Shown here piece after piece: positions 12,810-13,138 of a stretch of DNA of 13,138 bases; the first letter of the stretch is position 1, and each line of letters opens with the position of its first letter. Below the pieces are notes generated by a model, which saw nothing but the letters and a program-made list of their open reading frames with translations, ran no database searches and had not been told where the DNA came from. The stretch is from Candidatus Altimarinota bacterium. Lineage in GTDB: Bacteria > Patescibacteriota > Gracilibacteria > UBA4473. Position numbers and translations under genes: made by a program. The stretch lies in NCBI GenBank assembly GCA_905478675.1, contig CAJQJI010000112.1, forward strand, positions 1 through 13,138, written 5' to 3'.

Positions 12810-12954
12810 TTGTGTTAAGTAACTGAAATCCAGCGAGCTTGAGAGTTGTTGCTTGAAATCAGCCTCCGCATGGAGAATCTAATAAAGGGACATAGAGCAA
12901 AAACAGAAAAGATTTATCCTTGGGGAAAGGCGATACGGAAGGGCACTTGAAAAA

Positions 12955-13138
12955 TTAAGCCAACATATCCGTCACCGCTTTGACTTCATTTTTAGAGCCC
13001 ACAAAGACGGTGGTGTTTTGATGGTAGTCCACGACCTCAATATCCAAAATATTACCGCCTTCTTGTGTTTTTCCAACCCCATTAGCTTCATTAAAAAGAA
13101 AGGCAAACGGCGCGCCTTCAAACAAAAGTCTTAATTTC
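12955..13138 (-). CDS. fbp: Fructose-1,6-bisphosphatase class I, C-terminal fragment
   Basis: The last 60 residues are visible; the 5' part lies beyond the window end. The enzyme removes the 1-phosphate of fructose 1,6-bisphosphate in gluconeogenesis, in the cytoplasm. Family marks: KLRLLFEGAPFAFLFNEA (the KLRLLYE...AF block of class I enzymes), GGNILDIEV, and the closing HQNTTVFVGSKNEV, matching the family's HQR..FVGS pattern. The frame is open to the edge and ends TAA. It lies upstream of the recombinase gene on the same strand with a 158-nt gap; no terminator is evident between them, so some read-through is possible. Confidence 0.9.
   Translation of the reverse strand, partial: KLRLLFEGAPFAFLFNEANGVGKTQEGGNILDIEVVDYHQNTTVFVGSKNEVKAVTDMLA

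Overview
The window reads as chromosome of a Candidate Phyla Radiation (Patescibacteria) bacterium. Four things point that way: a divergent 16S rRNA gene, a ribosomal protein cluster in which rpsE is followed directly by rplO with no rpmD (L30), single-gene transcription units with almost no Shine-Dalgarno sites, and small genes with CPR-like domain content. UGA is a stop here (rpsQ ends in TGA at the normal S17 length), so the UGA-glycine lineages (Gracilibacteria, Absconditabacteria) are unlikely. I cannot place it more precisely from sequence alone.

Layout. 1-1171 is the 3' three quarters of a 16S rRNA gene, followed by three hairpins and two or three intrinsic terminators (1193-1518), with no 23S, 5S or tRNA gene after it. 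1519-2499 is a palindrome-rich island: two related hairpin repeats in opposite orientation (1674-1730 and 2360-2405) flank a small membrane-anchored protein of unknown function, with a further multi-hairpin structure at 2263-2349. 2500-3489 encodes an exported trypsin-like serine protease. 3535-8792 is one long ribosomal protein operon, rplP-rpmC-rpsQ-rplN-rplX-rplE-rpsN-rpsH-rplF-rplR-rpsE-rplO, with its own promoter, a structured leader and a strong terminator. 8887-10843 is a three-gene run: exported HExxH metallopeptidase, an unknown 164-residue protein, and a nucleotidyltransferase-fold protein. Then come a convergent FdtA-type sugar 3,4-ketoisomerase (minus), an acidic lipoprotein (plus), a tyrosine recombinase (minus), and the C-terminal 60 residues of a class I fructose-1,6-bisphosphatase (minus), cut by the window end.

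How it works together. The ribosomal genes form a coherent translation unit that starts at rplP instead of rpsJ and ends at rplO without secY, adk or map, so the usual S10-spc super-operon is split. The remaining genes look like housekeeping and cell-surface functions without one shared pathway.

The main unusual signals are in gene expression and repeats. Three genes have a -10 box ending exactly 7 nt before the ATG, which predicts leaderless mRNAs. Four ribosomal genes have a TANANT hexamer abutting the ATG. No ribosomal gene has a recognisable Shine-Dalgarno site. The 16S 3' tail is altered just upstream of the CCUCC core. The two hairpin repeats keep a similar loop and the same architecture while their stems differ by compensated changes.
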